Shown: positions 8,666-16,791, numbered from the stretch's first letter. The stretch: 18,094 nucleotides of DNA from JBBIGV01 sp037447335 (GCA_037447335.1 JBBIGV010000073.1:1-18094); one strand, 5' to 3'. Made by a program: numbers and translations. The notes: generated by a model not told the origin, from the sequence alone.

Positions 8666-8694
8666 TGTATGGGGTAAATCCCATACAGAACCTG
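8666..8694. repeat. Nested inverted repeats between the two 34-base repeats
   Basis: TGTATGGG (8666-8673) pairs with CCCATACA (8680-8687) around a six-base loop. Next to it, AGAACCTG (8687-8694) is the reverse complement of CAGGTTCT (8708-8715), which is part of repeat copy 2. The stretch can therefore form several hairpins, or one compound fold, on either strand. Confidence 0.6.
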
Positions 8695-8703
8695 AATGAT
8701 TTC

Positions 8704-8737
8704 CCCGCAGGTTCTAAATGCGATTTATCGCATTTAC
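8704..8737. repeat. 34-base intergenic repeat, copy 2, with hairpin
   Basis: Exact copy of 8563-8596, 141 bases downstream; its ten-base-pair dyad is at 8715-8736. It ends about 40 bases before the rocD stop. Copy 1 is preceded by TTTCCC and copy 2 by TTTCCCC, so the likeness extends slightly beyond the exact 34 bases. Confidence 0.85.
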
Positions 8738-8775
8738 AAAATATGAAAATACAATAATTGCATTCACCTCGAACT

Positions 8776-9999
8776 TTATTCCATATTAATAAGCACTTTG
8801 CGGATTGTATCAACAGCCCACATTGTTTCTTCTTCAGTTATAACAAGCGGAGGAGCAAATCTGATAATATCACCATGAGTTGGTTTTGCCAGCAGTCCGT
8901 TTTCTTTGAGCGCTGCACACACATCCCATGCTGTCTTTCCGCTTTTAGTCGGCTTGATAACAATTGCATTAAGCAATCCTCTACCGCGAACAGTAGTGAG
9001 TATCTCTGCCTCATTCATAACTTTTTCCATTTCTGCACGGAAAATTTTGCCAAGCCTCTCTGCATTATCAGCCAGTTTTTCATCAACAATTACTTTCAAA
9101 GCTGCCATTGCAACTTTGCAGGCAAGTGGATTACCTCCGAAAGTTGACCCGTGCTGTCCCGGCTTGATTGTCAACATTATTTCATCTCTTGCCAGAACTG
9201 CCGATACGGGCAGAACTCCACCCGATAATGCCTTGCCAAGTATAAGTATATCCGGTTTAACCGATTCATGATCGCACGCAAGCATTTTTCCGGTTCTTGC
9301 TAATCCTGTTTGAACTTCATCGGCAATAAATAAAACATTCTTTGAGCGGCATAACTCGTATGCTTTTTTAATATAGCCTTCATCAGGAACAACAACACCG
9401 GCTTCACCCTGTATAGGTTCTACAAGAAATGCAGCAACATTAGGATCCTCAAGCGCTTTTTCGAGTGCGGGAATATTGTTATAAGGTATAAGTTCGATAC
9501 CGGGCAGATACGGTCCGTAACCTTCACGTGAATCCGGATCATTCGACGCAGAAATTGCCATCATAGTTCTGCCGTGAAAATTATTCTCAGCAAAAATAAT
9601 TTTAGCTTTATACTTTTCGATTCCTTTAACATCATAAGCCCAGCGGCGTGCAAGCTTTACTGCTGTTTCATCACCTTCAACGCCGGTATTCATCGGCAGC
9701 ACCTTATCATAACCAAGAAGTTCTGTTATATACTTTTCATACTCACCAAGAACGCTGTTATAAAAAGCGCGTGATGTTAAAGTTAATTTATCAGCCTGTT
9801 CATTTAATGCTTTTATGATTTCAGGATTGCAGTGACCCTGGTTCACTGCAGAATATGCTGAAAGGAAATCGAGGTATTTTTTCCCTTCCACATCCCATAC
9901 CCAGACTCCTTTACCCTTATCAATTACTACATCGAGCGGGTGATAATTATGCGCACCGTATTTGTCTTCAAGTTCTATAAAATATTTGCTTGACTGCAT
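8776..9999 (-). CDS. rocD: Ornithine aminotransferase (ornithine-oxo-acid transaminase)
   Basis: PLP-dependent class III aminotransferase that moves the delta-amino group of ornithine to 2-oxoglutarate, giving glutamate semialdehyde (a proline precursor) and glutamate in the cytoplasm. With ATG 9999-9997 it has 407 residues, the usual OAT length. This start is chosen because GGAG lies about six bases upstream and the product then begins like OAT proteins (ELEDKYGAHNYHPLDVVIDKGKG); a longer frame to 10107 adds 36 residues unlike the family. Visible: NTGVEGDETAVKLARRW (104-120, an OAT hallmark with the phosphate-binding GVE turn), FHGRT (141-145), the PLP-ring aspartate Asp227 in IADEVQTG, Schiff-base lysine Lys256 in ILGKALSGG, and STFGGNPLAC near 290. 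Other class III members (acetylornithine aminotransferase, GABA aminotransferase) are less likely given the OAT-like N-terminus. Monocistronic; converges on the uvrC pair. Confidence 0.92.
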   Translation of the reverse strand: MQSSKYFIELEDKYGAHNYHPLDVVIDKGKGVWVWDVEGKKYLDFLSAYSAVNQGHCNPEIIKALNEQADKLTLTSRAFYNSVLGEYEKYITELLGYDKVLPMNTGVEGDETAVKLARRWAYDVKGIEKYKAKIIFAENNFHGRTMMAISASNDPDSREGYGPYLPGIELIPYNNIPALEKALEDPNVAAFLVEPIQGEAGVVVPDEGYIKKAYELCRSKNVLFIADEVQTGLARTGKMLACDHESVKPDILILGKALSGGVLPVSAVLARDEIMLTIKPGQHGSTFGGNPLACKVAMAALKVIVDEKLADNAERLGKIFRAEMEKVMNEAEILTTVRGRGLLNAIVIKPTKSGKTAWDVCAALKENGLLAKPTHGDIIRFAPPLVITEEETMWAVDTIRKVLINME

Positions 10000-10265
10000 T
10001 TTTTCTCCGTTTATTAAATTAAAATTTATGATAATCAAATTTATCAAATAAAGCCCTGAGTTAAAAAAATATTGCATCCTGTTTTGAGTAAAAGCATGTT
10101 TTATCACGTGATGGGATGAAGCTTGCTCTCAGGCTTAACCATTAACCTTGCTATTAGAACCCCGCTTAAGTAATTTACAAATGAGATAAGCTGTAATTTC
10201 ATATTATCAAATTCTTTAGAACGATTTTTCTTAATAAAATTTTTAAAAAATATCGAAAGGTTTAA
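10000..10265. other. Divergent intergenic region between rocD and the nuclease/phospholipase gene
   Basis: Very AT-rich 266 bases that must hold promoters for both neighbours. It contains the dyad over the possible rocD promoter (10029-10046) and a perfect ten-base palindrome ATCACGTGAT (10103-10112), which could be an operator but may be chance. AAAGG at 10256-10260 is the ribosome site of the plus-strand gene. No convincing plus-strand promoter or RNA gene was seen. Confidence 0.4.
10029..10046 (-). promoter_or_regulatory. Possible rocD promoter -7 element within an operator-like dyad
   Basis: On the minus strand 10043-10036 is TAAATTTG, an exact match to the Bacteroidota -7 consensus TAnnTTTG, about 37 bases before the rocD start. 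It lies inside the inverted repeat TGATAA-TCAAAT-TTATCA (10029-10046). No TTG is present at the expected -33 distance, which weakens the call; the dyad could be where a regulator binds. Confidence 0.33.
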
Positions 10266-11114
10266 ATGATTATCGGACAAGCTTTAAGGATAGTTTTAAT
10301 CGTATTTGTTTCTCTTATTCTATCCCAAAACGGATTTGCATGGGGCGAGAAGGGTCACAAATTAATTACACGCAAGGCAATTGAACTTCTACCAAAAGAA
10401 ATGAATTTCTTTATGAAATGGTCGGCTGAAATAGAGGATCTCTCTGTTGAGCCTGACAGACGCAGGAACTATGACAGCACAGAACACCCGAAACATTTTA
10501 TTGATATAGATTTCTACAAAGAGTTTAATGCGGGTACGATGATTTTCGATAAACAGGAACTGCTTAAAATTTACGGAGACAGTATCGTAACGGCAATGGG
10601 AATTTTACCGTGGACTATTGTTGATACATACAATGCACTCGTAAAAGCTATGAAGGAAAAGAACAGGGATAGAATCCTGATACTTAGCGGAGACCTGGCT
10701 CATTACATTGGTGATGCTTCACAGCCTATGCACACAATTCTAAATTATGATGGTCAGTTAAGCGGTCAAAACGGCATTCACCGCAGGTATGAATCAGTAA
10801 TGGTTGACCGTTATTTAGACGATATAAAAAACTCAATGAGCATCAAACCGCCTTTTTATATAGAAGATAAACTCAATTTTGTTTTTGATTTTATCACTGA
10901 ATCTTTCAGCTATCATCCCGTGTTATTTGATGCTGACCTGAATGCTCATGCAATAAGCAATTCCACAGAAAACGATGAATATTACAGAATTCTGTGGTTC
11001 AGAACGAAGTATGTTACCCAACGACAATTTAGTTCTGCATCAGGAGCTATCGCATCACTCTTTTATTCCTCGTGGAGTGATGCAGGTAAACCGGATTTAA
11101 ATAATGCTAACTAA
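10266..11114 (+). CDS. Secreted zinc-dependent S1/P1-nuclease or phospholipase C-like hydrolase
   Basis: 282 residues with a signal peptide (about 1-25, IVLIVFVSLILSQNGFA). Cleavage before Trp26 would leave the WGEKGH N-terminus whose Trp1 and His6 bind zinc in the P1-nuclease/phospholipase C superfamily. Further ligand candidates: Asp64, His77 (HPKHFID), His146 and Asp150 (HYIGD), His156 (QPMH), and His172 with Glu176 (IHRRYE). HYIGDASQPMH at 146-156 matches the superfamily pattern HFxGDxxQPLH, so a three-zinc centre is likely and the enzyme is probably active outside the cytoplasm on nucleic acid or phosphodiester lipids. The IHRRYE form leans to the zinc phospholipase C-like branch; substrate cannot be settled. 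ATG 10266 has AAAGG five bases upstream. The amylase gene follows after 18 bases, suggesting co-transcription of two exported hydrolases. Confidence 0.82.
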   Translation: MIIGQALRIVLIVFVSLILSQNGFAWGEKGHKLITRKAIELLPKEMNFFMKWSAEIEDLSVEPDRRRNYDSTEHPKHFIDIDFYKEFNAGTMIFDKQELLKIYGDSIVTAMGILPWTIVDTYNALVKAMKEKNRDRILILSGDLAHYIGDASQPMHTILNYDGQLSGQNGIHRRYESVMVDRYLDDIKNSMSIKPPFYIEDKLNFVFDFITESFSYHPVLFDADLNAHAISNSTENDEYYRILWFRTKYVTQRQFSSASGAIASLFYSSWSDAGKPDLNNAN

Positions 11115-11132
11115 AACTACAGGAAATTATTT

Positions 11133-13961
11133 ATGATAATGCGTACAATTTTATTTCTTCTTTTTTCATTACAAGTTACAATTGCACAGGTAATTACCTG
11201 GACACCTAACTTTCCCACACAAAACGATTCGATTTACGTTTATTTTAATGCTACTCAAGGCAATGGTGGTTTAGCCGGATATACCGGTGATGTTTATGCA
11301 CACACCGGTGTAATTACCAATCTCAGCACAAATCCATCCGACTGGAGATATGTTAAAACAAATTGGGGGCAAAATACACCTGAAACCAAACTGGAAAGAA
11401 TCGGACCTGATCTGTATCTGTTCAAAATACGTCCTGCTGTACGAGCGTTTTATGGTGTGCCTGTTAGTGAAAATATCCTTCAGGCTGCTTTCGTATTCAG
11501 AAGCGGTGTTCAGGTCGGAGGTCAATACCTTGAAGGAAAAACCGAAACCGGCGGCGATATTTTCCTTCCATTATTTGGCGCCGGGCTAAATGTTGCAATA
11601 ACGAAGCCGGCTCAATACCCGGTATTCCCGGCTATGAATGATACTGTCAGGATTACTGCAATTTCATCTCACTCGATAAATCTTGCATTATATGTGAATG
11701 ATGTTCTCGTTGCGCAAACAACAGACAGCACACTGAACCACAACATCATTGTAACTGAATCGGGAAAGAAGAGAGTTAAAGCAATGGCTACAGGTTCAAA
11801 TAATCAAACAGTTGCTGATTCCATCTATTATGTTGTCAATCCTCCGCTTACAATTGAACCACTGCCCTCAGGAATTGTGGACGGAATAAACTATACGAGT
11901 AATTCATCGATGACCTTATCGCTGTATGCACCCGAAAAGGATTTTGTTTATGTGATTGGCGATTTTAACAACTGGGAAGTTGAAACGGATTATTTTATGA
12001 AGCAAACTCCCGATGGCAAGCGCTGGTGGGCTGAAGTTAACGGGCTTACTTCACAACAGGAATATATTTTTCAATATCTCGTAAACGGAAATATGCGAAT
12101 TGCTGATCCATATTCTGAAAAGATAAGCGACCCATGGCATGATAAGAATATCTCAGCTTCAACTTATCCGAACTTGATTCAGTATCCCGTCGGAAAAACC
12201 ACACAGATAGCTTCGGTAATTCAAACCGGGCAGCAGCCTTTTAACTGGCAGGTAACCAACTTCGAAAGACCTGCTCCGGCAGACCTGGTTATTTATGAAT
12301 TGCTTATCAGAGATTTTCTTTCAACTCACGATTATAAAACTTTGAAAGATACTCTTTCATATCTGAAAAGGCTTGGTGTAAATGCAATCGAACTTATGCC
12401 GGTAATGGAATTTTCCGGCAATGAAAGCTGGGGTTACAACCCAACATTTCACCTGGCGCCTGATAAATATTATGGGACTAAAGACGATCTGAAAAAATTT
12501 ATTGATGCTGCACATGCTGAAGGTATGGCTGTAATTCTTGACATCGTTCTGAATCATATTGATAACCCTTCGCCCCTTGCAAGATTATACTGGGATGCAC
12601 AAAACAACAGACCTTCAATAAATAATCCGTGGCTTAATCCCCTGCCGCGCCATCCTTTTAATGTTTTTAATGACTTCAACCATGAAAGGGATGCAACCAA
12701 ATACTACGTTGACCGCGTTAATCTTTGGTGGCTGAAGGAATACAATGTTGACGGCTACAGATTCGACCTCTCAAAGGGATTTACTCAAACCTACAGCGGC
12801 AGTAATATTGCGCTGTGGAATCAGTATGACCAGTCAAGAATAAACCTGCTCAAAAGAATGGCAGATGTAATATGGAACTATGATTCAACAGCGTACGTCA
12901 TTCTCGAACATTTTGCTGATAACAGTGAAGAAATTGTTCTGTCAAATTATGGTATGATGCTCTGGGGTAATATGAATCACGATTATGCTGAAGCTTCAAT
13001 GGGTTATAATTCTAATCTGTCGTGGGGTTCTTATAAAGCCAGAGGATGGAATGACCCGCATCTGATTACGTATGCTGAAAGTCATGATGAAGAAAGAATT
13101 ATGTACAAAAATCTGCAATGGGGAAATTCTTCCGGTTCGTATAACATAAAACAGCTTAATACAGCATTGCAAAGAATAAAGCTGATTGCAAGTTTTCTCT
13201 TCACAATACCGGGTCCTAAAATGTTCTGGCAGTTTGGCGAGCTTGGTTATGATGTTTCAATCAACTATCCTTGCAGAACCTGCAATAAGCCAATATTGTG
13301 GAATTATCTGAATGATGCCAGACGAACGAACGTGTATAAGGTTTTTGCAGCGCTTATAAAACTAAAGGAGTATGATGCATTTCGCAGTACTGATTTTAAT
13401 TTAAATGTAGGCACATACTCAAAGCGAATAAATATTAATCATTCCTCCATGAACGTCTCGGTAATCGGCAATTTCAACGTTCTGCCGATGAACAATAATC
13501 CGAACTTCAGCAATACAGGATGGTGGTATGAATACTTTACCGGCGATTCAATTTTTGTAACCGATACGCAAGCGCCTTTTGTGCTTGAACCGGGTGAGTT
13601 CAGGATTTACACAACAGTCCGTTTGCCAAAGCCTGAAGACGGAATTCTCTCGAATGTTGAAGCTTTCGATGCCGGTATAGTTGAAGAATTTTACCTTGGA
13701 CAGAATTATCCTAATCCGTTCAACCCTTCAACTGATATTATTTACACAGTCAAAGAGCCTGCTGATGTTACAATAAAAATTTATGATATGCTCGGGCGTG
13801 AAGTGAAAACTCTCGTAAATGAAACAAAGTCAGCAGGATCATATGTTACCTCTTGGACCGGAGATAATAATTCAGGACAACAGGTTTCAAGCGGTGTTTA
13901 TTTTTACAGGATGGAGGCAGGAAATTACAGTTCTGCCAGAAAAATGGTCTTTCTGAAATAA
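11133..13961 (+). CDS. Secreted GH13 alpha-amylase-family enzyme with CBM48-like module and T9SS sorting domain
   Basis: 942 residues. Signal peptide 1-19; an N-terminal beta module (20-150, YAHTGVITN and AFVFRSG) of a kind seen on secreted Bacteroidota amylases; an Ig-like module (about 155-237); a CBM48/isoamylase-N-like glucan module (about 262-340, VIGDFNNWEVETDYFMK and ADPYSEK); and the GH13 barrel (about 384-700). The four GH13 regions are intact: DIVLNH at 470-475, GYRFDLSKG at 541-549 with nucleophile Asp545, VILEHF at 589-594 with acid/base Glu592, and AESHDEER at 648-655 with Asp652. A beta domain (about 740-830) precedes the type A T9SS sorting domain (855-942: YPNPFNPSTDIIY, YDMLGREVKTLVN, SSGVYFYR). 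It should cross the outer membrane by type IX secretion and cut alpha-1,4- or alpha-1,6-glucans; exact specificity is unknown. AGGAAA lies about nine bases before the ATG. Confidence 0.92.
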   Translation: MIMRTILFLLFSLQVTIAQVITWTPNFPTQNDSIYVYFNATQGNGGLAGYTGDVYAHTGVITNLSTNPSDWRYVKTNWGQNTPETKLERIGPDLYLFKIRPAVRAFYGVPVSENILQAAFVFRSGVQVGGQYLEGKTETGGDIFLPLFGAGLNVAITKPAQYPVFPAMNDTVRITAISSHSINLALYVNDVLVAQTTDSTLNHNIIVTESGKKRVKAMATGSNNQTVADSIYYVVNPPLTIEPLPSGIVDGINYTSNSSMTLSLYAPEKDFVYVIGDFNNWEVETDYFMKQTPDGKRWWAEVNGLTSQQEYIFQYLVNGNMRIADPYSEKISDPWHDKNISASTYPNLIQYPVGKTTQIASVIQTGQQPFNWQVTNFERPAPADLVIYELLIRDFLSTHDYKTLKDTLSYLKRLGVNAIELMPVMEFSGNESWGYNPTFHLAPDKYYGTKDDLKKFIDAAHAEGMAVILDIVLNHIDNPSPLARLYWDAQNNRPSINNPWLNPLPRHPFNVFNDFNHERDATKYYVDRVNLWWLKEYNVDGYRFDLSKGFTQTYSGSNIALWNQYDQSRINLLKRMADVIWNYDSTAYVILEHFADNSEEIVLSNYGMMLWGNMNHDYAEASMGYNSNLSWGSYKARGWNDPHLITYAESHDEERIMYKNLQWGNSSGSYNIKQLNTALQRIKLIASFLFTIPGPKMFWQFGELGYDVSINYPCRTCNKPILWNYLNDARRTNVYKVFAALIKLKEYDAFRSTDFNLNVGTYSKRININHSSMNVSVIGNFNVLPMNNNPNFSNTGWWYEYFTGDSIFVTDTQAPFVLEPGEFRIYTTVRLPKPEDGILSNVEAFDAGIVEEFYLGQNYPNPFNPSTDIIYTVKEPADVTIKIYDMLGREVKTLVNETKSAGSYVTSWTGDNNSGQQVSSGVYFYRMEAGNYSSARKMVFLK

Positions 13962-14020
13962 CGACAAATGTCTTAACAGTAAGTGAGTAGACATTCAATC
14001 TGAAACTCAATATTTATTTT

Positions 14021-14060
14021 AAGTGGAATCCTGTTCTGCAATCTGAACCGGATTCCACTT
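14021..14060. terminator. Strong hairpin between convergent genes, probable bidirectional terminator
   Basis: AAGTGGAATCC (14021-14031) and GGATTCCACTT (14050-14060) form eleven perfect base pairs; inside the loop GTTC and GAAC can pair further. It lies between the amylase stop and the methyltransferase stop, where one structure could end both messages. Neither side has a clear T-run, so it may act as a transcript-end stabiliser instead. Confidence 0.6.
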
Positions 14061-14066
14061 TCTGTA

Positions 14067-14828
14067 TCAACTCTGCGTTAGTCTTATTTCGGATAAGATT
14101 ACTGCCGATGCACTTGCAACATTTAGTGAATCAATACTTCCCCTTCCCGGTATTGTTATAAAATCCTCGGCTATTTCACGTAATGAATCTGAGGGACCGG
14201 AAGCTTCGTTCGAAAAAACTATCACAGCTTTCGATGGGAAAGTATAATTGTAAATATCTTTTCCGTTAAGATCAGAGCAGATAATGCGATATCCTTTTCT
14301 TTTAAAAGTTTGTAATTGTGCTTGCAGATTTACATCGCGGGCAATATTAAGGTAGAACAATGAACCCATAGCTGACCTGATAACTTTTGGATTGAATACC
14401 TCTGCCGAATTTTCACTTACAAGAATATCTTTAAATCCAAACCATTCACAATTTCTTAATATTGTTCCGAGGTTACCTGGGTCGGAAATATTATCGATGC
14501 ATACAATGATACCTGAACTATATGGTTTTATTTTATCGGGAAACTTTAAAACCGCTGCTATCCCCTGTGGAGTTACGGTATCACAGAGTTTTTCAAAATC
14601 TTTATCACGAAGTAATTCAAAAGGCAGGCGAAAACTTTTTATTCGATTTTTCAGATCCGGTTTTTTCTCTGCAAATGAATTTGTAAGAAATGCAATCTCG
14701 ATTTTGTATGAACCGTTTAAGGCATCATTTACGAGTTTTTCACCTTCAATTAAGAATTTTTTTTCTTTCTGTCTGTATTTTTTATGAAGCAGAGAAGAAT
14801 AATATTTTAATTGCTTTTGAGTTAACAT
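14067..14828 (-). CDS. TrmH/SpoU-family RNA 2'-O-methyltransferase (RlmB/TsnR-like)
   Basis: 253 residues, typical of rRNA guanosine or adenosine 2'-O-methyltransferases using S-adenosylmethionine. The N-terminal substrate-binding domain (about 5-95) starts with the family pattern RQKEKKFLIEGEKLVNDAL. The catalytic SPOUT knot has motif 1 DNISDPGNLGTILRNCEWFG (112-131; Asn113, Arg125), motif 2 IVFSNEASG (203-211; Glu208) and motif 3 IPGRGSIDSLNVASASAVIL (226-245; Ser234, Asn236). Motif 2 reads SNEASG where GNExxG is usual, a mild change. ATG 14828-14826 overlaps the stop of the upstream DUF971 gene by seven bases, so the two are one transcript and probably coupled. The target nucleotide, most likely in 23S rRNA, cannot be named from sequence. 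Confidence 0.9.
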   Translation of the reverse strand: MLTQKQLKYYSSLLHKKYRQKEKKFLIEGEKLVNDALNGSYKIEIAFLTNSFAEKKPDLKNRIKSFRLPFELLRDKDFEKLCDTVTPQGIAAVLKFPDKIKPYSSGIIVCIDNISDPGNLGTILRNCEWFGFKDILVSENSAEVFNPKVIRSAMGSLFYLNIARDVNLQAQLQTFKRKGYRIICSDLNGKDIYNYTFPSKAVIVFSNEASGPSDSLREIAEDFITIPGRGSIDSLNVASASAVILSEIRLTQS

Positions 14829-15166
14829 AAAAGCTTGTTGTAGTTCTGTGTTTTCCCCGAATCCTGATCGGCTTCAAGCTGCCTCAGATAATCCCATGAA
14901 TAAATTCCGGTATTATGCCCGTCTTTCCAGCTTACCTGTATTGCGTACTCACCAACAAGCTGAATATCAGTTGCCACATACATATCCGGATTATCCTTGC
15001 TTTTTGTCGGCGGCAGATAAGTTTTGAATAGCACTGTTTCGCCTTTACATCCGGCACATGGGCATTCATCACGCAGATATTTTAAATCAATCAGAGATTC
15101 GGAATCATCTTTCCACACGAGTTTCAGTTTACTCTTTTGAAAAATTTTAATTTGTTTTGGCGCCAT
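14822..15166 (-). CDS. DUF971 (GBBH-like N-terminal domain) protein
   Basis: 114 residues from ATG 15166-15164. This start is preferred because DUF971 proteins begin close to the strand LKLVWKDDSESLIDL; the frame stays open to 15265 but the extra 33 residues look non-coding. Features: LKLVWKDDSESLIDLKYLRD (14-33), the cysteine cluster CPCAGC (35-40) that probably binds a metal, and VGEYAIQVSWKDGHNTGIYS (about 73-92), all typical of PF06155. The domain occurs as the N-terminal part of gamma-butyrobetaine hydroxylase and, as a small stand-alone protein, has been linked to iron-sulphur cluster handling; no enzymatic role is visible here. It overlaps the methyltransferase start by seven bases. 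No clear ribosome site was seen. Confidence 0.85.
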   Translation of the reverse strand: MAPKQIKIFQKSKLKLVWKDDSESLIDLKYLRDECPCAGCKGETVLFKTYLPPTKSKDNPDMYVATDIQLVGEYAIQVSWKDGHNTGIYSWDYLRQLEADQDSGKTQNYNKLLC

Positions 15167-15428
15167 ATATTTTGTGCATTTAATTTGAAATATAAACTCT
15201 CTTGCATTATTAAATTGTGAATTGAGAGTGAGATACAGCTTTGCGAGATTACATTCCTTTAACAACTTTCATCAAATCACTTCATAAGCCTATAAATTAA
15301 AAATTAATTTAGCCTGCCATTATTAAAGATTGCAATTCTTAACAGCAAAATAACACTTAATTGTTTATTTTAGCATGAGCAAATTAACCATACTACAGAA
15401 ACAGAAATTGTAATAACAAGAAACCTTA
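15167..15428. other. Divergent intergenic region, DUF971 gene and CNNM/CBS gene
   Basis: 262 AT-rich bases that should hold two divergent promoters. TATTTTAG at 15367-15374 is one mismatch from the Bacteroidota -7 element for the plus-strand gene, but no TTG stands at the right distance. No RNA gene, repeat or conserved frame was recognised. Confidence 0.35.
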
Positions 15429-16763
15429 ATGGATAGCTTACTGACCGAGCTGCTGCTTTTTCTTTTGCTGATGCTCCTATCGGGGCTGCTTGCCGCTGCT
15501 GAAATTGCTATTGCCGCATTCGGAACAAATAAAATTGAGGAGCTTAAAGAAAAGAAAGACCCGCTTGCACATTCATTTGAATCAATTCAACGCGATTCCG
15601 AGTCATTTTTCGGGACTGTTCAGATAATTACGACAACCTCCCTGCTTGCTTCAGCAATACTTGCATATCACATAGCATTAAAAACGCTGTTCCCGCTGCT
15701 TCAAAAATCCGGCATTCAATGGCTTACAGATTATGCTTATTTCATAACCTTCATCATTACTCTTATTATCGTTTCGGCTTTTGCAATTGTAGCAGGAATT
15801 CTTATCCCGAAATCGCTTGGATTTAAGTATGCAGAGTTAATAGGTAAGATTACTGTAAGAGGATTGATCTTCCTTACATTCATATTCAGGTACCCGGCAA
15901 AAATGCTGACTGCAATAAGCAATGTAATCCTTAAACCTTTTAATGACAGCACAAACTTTTCCGAATCCCGTTTATCTGAAGATGAAATCCGGATCATCCT
16001 GTCAGATGGACTTAAATCAGGAGTGATTGCTAAAACAGAGCACGAAATCATCAGCAACATATTTGAGTTTAATGATCTTAAAGCAAGAGAAGTTATGAGA
16101 CCCCGCACAGAGATGACTGCTGTGGATATACTTAATGATAAAGATGAAATCATAAGGGAAATAATCCGGTCAGGGCACTCTCTTGTACCGGTTTATGAAA
16201 ACCTGCCCGACAATATAATCGGGGTTATTCACACAAAAGATATTGTAAGGTCTATGATCGATAACGGCTCGGCAGATTTAAGACAACTGATAAGACCGGG
16301 ATACTTTGTGCCCGATTCAAAACTGAATTCAGATATTCTTAAAGAAATGCAAAAGCGCGGCGAACGGCTTGCCATTGTAACCGATGAGTACGGCGGAACT
16401 GAAGGCGTTATTACTATGGAAGATATTCTTGAGGAAATAGTTGGTGAATTTAAAAGTGAAGACGCGGCTGAACAATCATTTCACACTAAACTGCCTGATG
16501 GTAAGTACTACGTTCTTGGCTCAATGTATATTGATGATTTTAATGAGGTGTTCAATTTTAATTTGCCTCTGTCTGAAGAATATAATACAGTTGCCGGATT
16601 TGTATCCGATAAAACCGGGAAGATCCTGAATATAGGAGAAGCTTTCCAATATGAGAACATTGTCTTCGAACTCATAAAAAAATTAAGGCAGAAGATGGTG
16701 CAGTTCAAAGTCTATTCGACAGATGGAAGCTTCAGCGAGAAAACCCCATCACAAACAAACTGA
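15429..16763 (+). CDS. CNNM/DUF21-CBS-CorC_HlyC membrane protein (hemolysin-like/CorC family)
   Basis: 444 residues. The DUF21 (CNNM) membrane domain (about 1-175) has hydrophobic segments near 5-30, 65-90, 103-127 and 144-165, with the typical SGLLAAAEIAIAA (18-30). A linker with RLSEDEIRIILSDGLKSG (181-198) leads to two CBS domains (about 222-275 and 285-338; REVMRPRTEMTAV and TDEYGGTEGVITMEDILEEI). A CorC_HlyC domain (about 355-430) ends the protein. Relatives move Mg2+ or Co2+ or control such transport, with the CBS pair sensing nucleotides; in Bacteroidota a related protein, GldE, is tied to gliding. The old name hemolysin is not evidence of haemolysis. ATG 15429 is preceded by AAGAAACC, a weak ribosome site. 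Stands alone, followed by tRNA-Thr. Confidence 0.9.
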   Translation: MDSLLTELLLFLLLMLLSGLLAAAEIAIAAFGTNKIEELKEKKDPLAHSFESIQRDSESFFGTVQIITTTSLLASAILAYHIALKTLFPLLQKSGIQWLTDYAYFITFIITLIIVSAFAIVAGILIPKSLGFKYAELIGKITVRGLIFLTFIFRYPAKMLTAISNVILKPFNDSTNFSESRLSEDEIRIILSDGLKSGVIAKTEHEIISNIFEFNDLKAREVMRPRTEMTAVDILNDKDEIIREIIRSGHSLVPVYENLPDNIIGVIHTKDIVRSMIDNGSADLRQLIRPGYFVPDSKLNSDILKEMQKRGERLAIVTDEYGGTEGVITMEDILEEIVGEFKSEDAAEQSFHTKLPDGKYYVLGSMYIDDFNEVFNFNLPLSEEYNTVAGFVSDKTGKILNIGEAFQYENIVFELIKKLRQKMVQFKVYSTDGSFSEKTPSQTN

Positions 16764-16791
16764 ACAGAAAGACTTTTCATTAGTAAATTCC

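Noticed and set aside
8563..8737. CRISPR array
   Set aside because: Only two repeat copies, about 107 bases apart, with a strong internal dyad and no cas genes; it fits a REP-like or duplicated hairpin element better.
8758..9271. Plus-strand frames overlapping rocD
   Set aside because: Antisense shadows of a well-supported aminotransferase.
10000..10107. N-terminal extension of the ornithine aminotransferase frame (36 extra residues)
   Set aside because: The internal ATG at 9999 has a GGAG ribosome site and begins the protein where the family begins; the extension is AT-rich and overlaps the likely promoter.
15167..15265. N-terminal extension of the DUF971 frame (33 extra residues)
   Set aside because: Family members start near the MAPKQIK methionine; the extension lacks any recognised pattern.
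15429..16763. Haemolysin toxin
   Set aside because: The family name is historical; the domains (DUF21, CBS pair, CorC_HlyC) point to ion transport or its control.
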